Source: Sporobacter termitidis DSM 10068
GTDB taxonomy: Bacteria > Bacillota > Clostridia > Oscillospirales > Oscillospiraceae
Reading direction: 5' to 3'
Length of the DNA: 64,000 nt
Assembly: GCF_900130065.1 (NCBI RefSeq)
Contig: NZ_FQXV01000011.1
Coordinates: forward strand, 103,432-167,431
The notes under the pieces are model-generated. The model did not search any database. It was not told the origin of the DNA and saw only the letters and a program-made list of their open reading frames with translations. Below are positions 59,324-64,000 of the stretch, one piece after another; positions within the stretch are counted from its first letter, which is position 1, and each line of letters starts with the position of its first letter. A program made the position numbers and the translations under genes.

Positions 59324-60682
59324 TCAATATCTCCGATGGCGGTGATGGTGATGATGATGGTGATGCCCCGAGGCACTTCTCCTGCGCCTTCTCTTTCTGA
59401 CAATAACGGCGCGGCGGATAAGCAGCAGGACAAATACAGCGGCCAGGAAGCCGACGATCAGCAAAAGCACCGTCAGGAGGACTCGCAAAACGCCGGGGCC
59501 GGAGGATTCCGCCGCCACGGCGGCGGCGTTGGCGGCGGGCGCGCTGACAGGCCGGAGCGCGGCCTTTACCGTCGTGGTCAGCAGGTCCAGCGGCAATTCG
59601 CCGGCCGAGGCCGCCGGCACGAGGCTCAGGCGTACCGGTATCTGTACCTGGCCGCCGGCGGTCAGCGCTTCGCCGACGGAAAAACGTATATCAGCCGGCG
59701 TTTCATTTTTCGGCAGCAGGACAGAGACATCCTCCGCGGCATATGTGGCGGCGTCGATTTCCGAAGCCTCGGCGCCCGGTACGGTCAGATCGTCCGGCAG
59801 GGCGCCCAGAATCTCGTCTTCGGTGACGGTGACCGGGCTGAACTGATCAAAGCCGTAATCCAGAAGCGCGGACGTATCCGACCACTTGACCGTTGAGTCG
59901 GAGGATTTCATCACCACCACAATGAGCGTCACGCCGTTTCTCTGCGCTGCGGTGACCAGCGTATGCTGCGCGTCCTGCGTCCAGCCGGTCTTACTGATAA
60001 GGATGCCCTCATAATGGATATCCCCATTTAAGAATCTGTTGCTGGAATTGACGATGCGCGTCTCGGGCTGTATGTTCGTGGGCGGGATTTTATACCGGCT
60101 GGTGCCGAATATATCGATAAATCCGGGAACCTTCAGCGCCTTGGCCGTGATGCGCGCCATATCATGGGCGGTGGTGTAATGATTTTCATCCGGCAGGCCG
60201 TTGGCGTTGTCAAAATGCGTATTTGTCGCGCCGGCCTCGGCCGCGGCCTCGTTCATCATGGCTACAAAACCGTCCAGCGAACCGCCGACGTTTTCGGCAA
60301 TACCGTTGGCCGCGTCGTTTGCCGACGCGACCGATATGGCATAGAGCGCCTGCTCCATGCTGATCTGCTCGCCGGGGCTCAAGGCAATGTTTGCCGAATC
60401 CCTTTCCACGGCGTCAACGGCGCTGCCGGACATTGTAAGCGTATCAGTCAGGTTGCCGTTTTCCAGCGCGAGCATGCCGGTTATGATTTTCGTGATGCTC
60501 GCGGGATACATCTGCTTGTCCATGTCTTTTTGATAGAGCACCTGCCCGGTGTCCGCAACCATCAGAACGGCCGTTTCGGACCCGACGTCCGGCACGCCGC
60601 CCGTGTCGGCGGCATGGGCGGGAATAGGAATATCGCTCAGGAAAATCAGCAGCAGCAGCAGCGTTAAAGTAAGTTTCTTCAT
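59324..60682 (-). CDS. D-alanyl-D-alanine carboxypeptidase (penicillin-binding protein 5/DacF type) with His-rich tail
   Basis: 452 residues. Signal peptide (AHA|AD at about 24), the SxxK motif S62-ITK65, SAN in SVASANDAANG, and the KTG box SKTGWTQDA: a complete serine peptidase S11 site that trims peptidoglycan stems. A PBP5-like C-terminal domain and a final membrane helix (VLRVLLTVLLLIVGFLAAVF) follow. The cytoplasmic tail ends in eight His and HRHRRY, coded with mixed CAC/CAT. ATG at 60682 behind GAGG; a longer frame upstream has no site. Confidence 0.92.
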   Translation of the reverse strand: MKKLTLTLLLLLIFLSDIPIPAHAADTGGVPDVGSETAVLMVADTGQVLYQKDMDKQMYPASITKIITGMLALENGNLTDTLTMSGSAVDAVERDSANIALSPGEQISMEQALYAISVASANDAANGIAENVGGSLDGFVAMMNEAAAEAGATNTHFDNANGLPDENHYTTAHDMARITAKALKVPGFIDIFGTSRYKIPPTNIQPETRIVNSSNRFLNGDIHYEGILISKTGWTQDAQHTLVTAAQRNGVTLIVVVMKSSDSTVKWSDTSALLDYGFDQFSPVTVTEDEILGALPDDLTVPGAEASEIDAATYAAEDVSVLLPKNETPADIRFSVGEALTAGGQVQIPVRLSLVPAASAGELPLDLLTTTVKAALRPVSAPAANAAAVAAESSGPGVLRVLLTVLLLIVGFLAAVFVLLLIRRAVIVRKRRRRRSASGHHHHHHHHRHRRY

Positions 60683-60887
60683 CAGCCTCGGTCTTCTGTG
60701 AAATATTAGTAATTCTCTATCTGTCAATTGCATGATGTTATTAAGAATAATATCGATAAGTTGCCTTGTCAATTAAAAGATATCATTTTTGTAACCTTTT
60801 TTTCGCGACGATACCCCGGAAGCGGGGCCGTTTTTCCGGCCTGGCTTCCGGAGTATCGCTTTTCAGGACAACACAAGGCGCTTTATA

Positions 60888-62609
60888 TCAGAAAAAGCGC
60901 TTGAGCTCAAACTCGCCGAGGGGGCGGGCATACGCACCCAGGGCTGTCAGATGGACGTCGTGCGCCGCCTCCGTGTCGCCGATGCCGAAGAAAAAACCAG
61001 CGTCGTGCATGATGCGCGGATTCAAGATAAACGTCCCCTGGTTGCCGTTGCACGCATCCTCCGTCCAGCTCATAAGATACGCGTCGTCGCGCAGCTTGAC
61101 ATAAAAGCACGGGGAACTCCACATCACGCCGCCCGCGTTTTTCGGCAGCATGATGGTCCAGGAATAGGATTCCGGCGTGCTGTAGACGTGGATGGACTGC
61201 ATAAAGTCGCTGTACGTCCAGGCGTAAGCCTTGCCCACCAGGTCCGTTGTAAAGCCATGGCGGCGCACCGCCGGGGGCGTGGGGCCTCCGGTCATCTCAA
61301 GCACGCCGAAAATTGCCCTGTGGCCGACCTCCCACGGCTTGCGCCCGTTGTCCAGCGCCGCGTCCACGCAGGTGGTCAGGGCGTTTGAGAAATCGACCGC
61401 GTGCGTCAGGCAGCGCAGCGGATCGCTGCCGGTGCAGATATGGGCAAACAGAAAGATATCCCTTGCCGGCTCAAAGCACTGGTAGGTCTCCTCATGCCAG
61501 CCATCCTCCCCCTCTGTCCGCCATTTCAGGCGGGAGGAATCCATGACGTCGTACTCCCATGCGGGGCCGTCGTCGTAGCGGAGGGTAAAGCGCCTGCCCG
61601 CCAAATATCCCGAAACCTCCATGGTGTTGAAGCCCGACATGATGGACTGCCCCGCAAAGGCTCTGGTGTTCTCCCGGACGATCGCGTCCACCTCGTCTTT
61701 TGTATAATCGCGGTGGAGAAAGCGGGGGCGGTACTGCGGGCGCGCGCCCTTGAGGCCGTCCAGCATTTTGCGCTGCGCCTCGTCGAAGGGGATCTCGGTG
61801 CCGTAATCCGTCAGGGACTCCAGATTGGCACATCGCCCCGTGATCTCGCCGCTGCCCTCGTAAACCTTATAATCCAGCGCGTCGCTCAGATCAAAGCCAA
61901 GGCGCACCCCGATATGGCGGACGCTGAACAGGTCGAGCACCTCCAGCGTGAACGCGCCGGAAAATTCCTGCTCCGCCCGGGAGTATATGTAATACCTGTC
62001 GCTGATTTTAATATAGTCCGACGGGGCCGTGCGGGTGATGCCGCCGCGCGGATCGCTCAGTTCCACAAAGGAGGACCAGACGACGGACGGGAAAAAGTAC
62101 AGCAGCTCGGCGCCGTCGTCGTTTTTCCACCAGGTGCCCAGGCCCTCGATGCGGTTCGTGAGCCCGTGGCGGGCCGAAGGCGCGGGCGCGCCCGTATCGA
62201 TATAGCCGAAGCTGCAGTGGCGCCGAACCTCCCTCTTGTCCTGCTCAAAGCCGCAGAACCAGACCTCGAACACCGTGGCAAGGCCGGTTTCCCTGTCGAC
62301 GACAACATTGTACCCCCGGACCGTGCCGGGGATCAGGTGCGTCAGCAGGACGATCTCCCCTAACTCCTTCGCGGTATAAGGCGCCTCCACAGGCGCGCCG
62401 CCGCCCTCCACGAGCGTGAGCGTGTCCCGCGAAAATGCGTACTCAAGGGCCGGGCCGTCGTCCAGGACGATTCTGAGGGTTTTGCCTTCCAGTGCGTCGG
62501 ATACGGGCGAAGCGCCGGAGGCGGCGTAGGGCGGTGTAAGCTTTTGCAGGATCTGTTCTTCGTTCAGGGGTGTGTACCTGTCGTAAAATGTCGCGCGAAA
62601 ATAATTCAT
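60888..62609 (-). CDS. Tandem-duplicated MoaF-like protein
   Basis: 573 residues, about twice a normal MoaF. Half 1 and half 2 repeat the same order of motifs: EGKTLRIVLDDGPALEYAF (41-59) against AGRRFTLRYDDGPAWEYDV (337-355), then RHGLTNRIEGLGTWWKNDDG (148-167) against RHGFTTDLVGKAYAWTYSDF (450-469). MoaF is a lipocalin-like fold seen near molybdopterin and monoamine genes, role uncertain. No signal peptide. ATG at 62609 has AGGGGAG 9 bases upstream; a 34-codon extension at the 5' end lacks one. Confidence 0.8.
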   Translation of the reverse strand: MNYFRATFYDRYTPLNEEQILQKLTPPYAASGASPVSDALEGKTLRIVLDDGPALEYAFSRDTLTLVEGGGAPVEAPYTAKELGEIVLLTHLIPGTVRGYNVVVDRETGLATVFEVWFCGFEQDKREVRRHCSFGYIDTGAPAPSARHGLTNRIEGLGTWWKNDDGAELLYFFPSVVWSSFVELSDPRGGITRTAPSDYIKISDRYYIYSRAEQEFSGAFTLEVLDLFSVRHIGVRLGFDLSDALDYKVYEGSGEITGRCANLESLTDYGTEIPFDEAQRKMLDGLKGARPQYRPRFLHRDYTKDEVDAIVRENTRAFAGQSIMSGFNTMEVSGYLAGRRFTLRYDDGPAWEYDVMDSSRLKWRTEGEDGWHEETYQCFEPARDIFLFAHICTGSDPLRCLTHAVDFSNALTTCVDAALDNGRKPWEVGHRAIFGVLEMTGGPTPPAVRRHGFTTDLVGKAYAWTYSDFMQSIHVYSTPESYSWTIMLPKNAGGVMWSSPCFYVKLRDDAYLMSWTEDACNGNQGTFILNPRIMHDAGFFFGIGDTEAAHDVHLTALGAYARPLGEFELKRFF

Positions 62610-62913
62610 GAAGCCGACTCCCCTCATTATTGAATATATATTCAACTTATTTACTGCCTTTTGACCGCAGCGCTGTACGGCGGAAAAGATGAGTTGCCGG
62701 AGCTGGACCATGTACGCGTAAACTTCTCTTTCAATATAACACCGTTAATTCCAATTTTCTACAGTATTGCGATGCCGTGCGTCTCCTTACCAATCTATGA
62801 TGGCCCGGGCGTCGTCATACTGGCAGCGCAGCGCTTTTTAAGGAAGGGCATGATATCCCGGCGCCGCATGGACAAAATATATCTTGATACCATATGACAG
62901 CGGAGGATTCACT
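62610..62913. other. Divergent region between the MoaF-like and DUF3793 genes
   Basis: Contains the 16-bp palindrome at 62630-62645, 20 bp before the MoaF-like start. The rest, GC-poor, must hold both promoters; TTGACC-like and TATAAC-like words are present but not clear. Confidence 0.4.
62630..62645. promoter_or_regulatory. 16-bp palindromic operator candidate
   Basis: TTGAATATATATTCAA, perfect, directly ahead of the ribosome binding site of the MoaF-like gene. The layout TTGAA-N6-TTCAA resembles MarR-type sites. Confidence 0.5.
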
Positions 62914-63465
62914 GTGCTGGAGGATTATCTGATCAAATACTGCGCGCCGACGCTGGCAAATTTAAAACCCGGCAGCCTGTTTTCATATCCGTGCGCCGAG
63001 CCCGGCCAAATTATGCCGGCTGTCCAAAAAATGAACCGGGAGCTGAACGGCGGGGGTGTCTTTTTAGAGGCTGTGCGTTTCGGCAAGGAGCGGTCCCTGA
63101 TTTACGTGTACCGCCCGGCGCTTCTGGGCGGCTGCCTGCTGGACCCAGGCACGCGGGATTTCCTTCGGCACGCGGGGTATGCGCCCGGCTGCCCCAGAGA
63201 TTATATCGACGCTTTAAAAGCGCGGCTGATACGGCTTCGCCCGTTCCCCCATGAGGTCGGCGTTTTTCTGGGCTATCCCGTTGCGGATGTAGCCGCCTTT
63301 ATCGACAACAAGGGGCAAAACGGCCGGCTGACCGGGGCCTGGAAGGTTTACCATAACGAAAAGCAGGCCGCCGCGGTCTTTACCCGGTATGGGGAATGTA
63401 CGGCGCTCTGCGCGCGGCTTTACCGCAATGGGCTTACGCTGCGGGAAATTGCCGCATCTTCTTAG
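62914..63465 (+). CDS. DUF3793 family protein
   Basis: 183 residues from a GTG that lies 7 bases after GGAGG. VLEDYLIKYCAPTLANLKPGSLFSYP, YVYRPALLGGCLLDPGTRDFL and HEVGVFLGYPVADVAAFIDNKG are DUF3793 motifs; the family is common in Clostridia, often with iron or flavodoxin genes, and its role is unknown. The last codons run towards the repeat copy 3 and the rRNA operon, which is convergent. Confidence 0.87.
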   Translation: MLEDYLIKYCAPTLANLKPGSLFSYPCAEPGQIMPAVQKMNRELNGGGVFLEAVRFGKERSLIYVYRPALLGGCLLDPGTRDFLRHAGYAPGCPRDYIDALKARLIRLRPFPHEVGVFLGYPVADVAAFIDNKGQNGRLTGAWKVYHNEKQAAAVFTRYGECTALCARLYRNGLTLREIAASS

Positions 63466-63476
63466 ACGCAAAGAAC

Positions 63477-63555
63477 CAGCATACAGAGGGAAAAGCCTCG
63501 CAGAGTTTGCCGCCAGAGCGGCACTTCTCATGCAGCCCCTTGTCGAATAAAGCCT
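63477..63555 (-). repeat. Dispersed intergenic repeat, copy 3 (short form)
   Basis: On the minus strand: GGCTTTATTCGACAAGGGG, TGCATGAGAAG, GCCGCTC and TGGCGGCAAACTCTGCGAGGC, CCCTCTGTATGCTG. It matches copies 1 and 2 but lacks the left palindrome arm and the middle block of the longer copies. It lies between the DUF3793 gene and the 5S rRNA terminator. Confidence 0.75.
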
Positions 63556-63558
63556 GAA

Positions 63559-63590
63559 AAAAAGACGAACTCAAAAGAGTTCGTCTTTTT
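63559..63590 (-). terminator. rRNA operon terminator
   Basis: AAAAAGACGAACTC / GAGTTCGTCTTTTT, 14 bp perfect, four-base loop; directly after 5S on the minus strand. Confidence 0.93.
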
Positions 63591-63592
63591 GT

Positions 63593-63708
63593 GTTGGCAT
63601 TTACCTATCTTTCCGGGCCGTCGCCAGCCAGGTATTGTCGGCACGAGTGAGCTTAACTGCCGTGTTCGGAATGGGAACGGGTGGACCCCCACCGTTAGCA
63701 ACACCAAC
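63593..63708 (-). rRNA. rrf: 5S ribosomal RNA
   Basis: About 116 nt. Minus strand begins GTTGGTGTTGC, contains the invariant GGGTCCACCCGTTCCCATTC and GAACACGGCAGTTAAGC, and ends GATAGGTAAATGCCAAC, so the terminal stem GTTGG/CCAAC closes. Ends are set by that pairing (give or take a few bases). Confidence 0.95.
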
Positions 63709-63787
63709 TATATAGGGCCTGCGCCCTGAAAACCGAACAATGAAGAATATGCGATGATGGAGCAAGGCCAGTTTGCCTGCATAGTCA

Positions 63788-64000
63788 GGTCAAGCCCTCG
63801 GGTTATTAGTATCGGTCAGCTGAACACGTTACCGTGCGTACACCTCCGACCTATCAACGATGTAGTCTACATCGACCCTTACTCCTTAAAGGATGGGAGA
63901 ACTTATCTTAGGGGGAGTTTCACGCTTAGATGCTTTCAGCGTTTATCTCGTCCATACGTAGCTACCCAGCTATGCCGTTGGCACGACAACTGGTGCACCA
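63788..64000 (-). rRNA. rrl: 23S ribosomal RNA, 3' end (partial)
   Basis: On the minus strand the window's last bases read into GGTCAGCTGACCGATACTAATAA-type 23S 3' sequence ending CCCGAGGGCTTGACC. The rRNA operon therefore enters from the right with order 16S-23S-5S on the minus strand. The spacer to 5S (63709-63787) holds no tRNA gene. Confidence 0.92.

Noticed and set aside
59324..59375. Poly-His tail as vector or cloning contamination
   Set aside because: It is in frame at the end of a genomic gene, coded by mixed CAC/CAT, followed by a further Arg/His stretch and a native terminator.
63709..63787. tRNA gene in the 23S-5S spacer
   Set aside because: Too short and no cloverleaf or T-loop sequence on either strand.

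Overview
The window looks like a chromosome segment from an anaerobic, GC-rich member of the Clostridia (Firmicutes), probably near the Oscillospiraceae; the placement is inferred, not proven. The signs are strong Firmicutes ribosome binding sites, a butyryl-CoA-dehydrogenase/electron-transfer-flavoprotein operon, an oxygen-sensitive class III ribonucleotide reductase (nrdD/nrdG) with NrdR boxes, an L13/S9 pair behind a hairpin leader, many lipoproteins with Ser/Pro/Ala-rich linkers, and an rRNA operon entering from the right end on the minus strand. No prophage, transposase, CRISPR array or tRNA gene was found.

Layout. 0-3.6 kb: start of a gene running off the left edge, then bcd-etfB-etfA. 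3.6-11.6 kb: housekeeping and signalling genes (HD hydrolase, DinB-like, S4 protein, YbaK-type deacylase, DUF1653, zinc peptidase, DUF421 membrane protein, RluA-type synthase, GGDEF-EAL protein, DUF218). 12-17.2 kb: MATE pump, two small uncharacterised genes, a large SPFH protein. 17.5-21.6 kb: a 38-residue acidic protein, rplM-rpsI, then an AT-richer block with an ECF sigma/anti-sigma pair and an alpha/beta hydrolase. 21.6-23.6 kb: NlpC/P60 peptidase and a flavin-type oxidase fold protein. 23.7-29.2 kb: a three-gene molybdenum-hydroxylase operon, the most unusual locus here. 29.4-36.4 kb: methyltransferase, bicupin, GH25 lysozyme, thioesterase, diguanylate cyclase, GNAT, and a TetR-flavoprotein pair with tandem operators. 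36.5-41.5 kb: nrdG-nrdD, DUF975 and LPG-synthase-like membrane proteins. 41.8-48.1 kb: sugar-type binding lipoprotein divergent from a PucR-like regulator, ndk, ppx, lipoprotein, SDR. 48.2-53.8 kb: xpt plus a BMP-type nucleoside ABC importer (purine salvage). 54.1-59.2 kb: LysR regulator and a BKACE/dehydrogenase/cupin/CoA-transferase operon, a likely beta-keto-acid cleavage route. 59.3-63.5 kb: D,D-carboxypeptidase with a native His tail, a doubled MoaF-like protein, DUF3793. 63.6-64 kb: 5S and the 3' end of 23S rRNA.

The strongest candidate for something undescribed is the 23.7-29.2 kb operon. Its Fe-S subunit carries an extra C2H2 zinc finger. Its molybdopterin subunit has His where the family has the catalytic Glu. 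In its FAD subunit a complete GltD-like NAD(P)H/FAD/Fe-S module is inserted between the third and fourth Cys of a 4-hydroxybenzoyl-CoA-reductase-type [4Fe-4S] loop. This would give a self-contained NAD(P)H-to-molybdenum enzyme. A second notable feature is a dispersed intergenic repeat (three copies: 13.5, 29.2 and 63.5 kb) sharing a CGGC-AAACTCTGCGAGGC core and a GACAAGGGG box. Other points are an internally duplicated SPFH protein, a full-length MoaF duplication behind a 16-bp palindrome, and tandem TetR operators lying on their own promoter.
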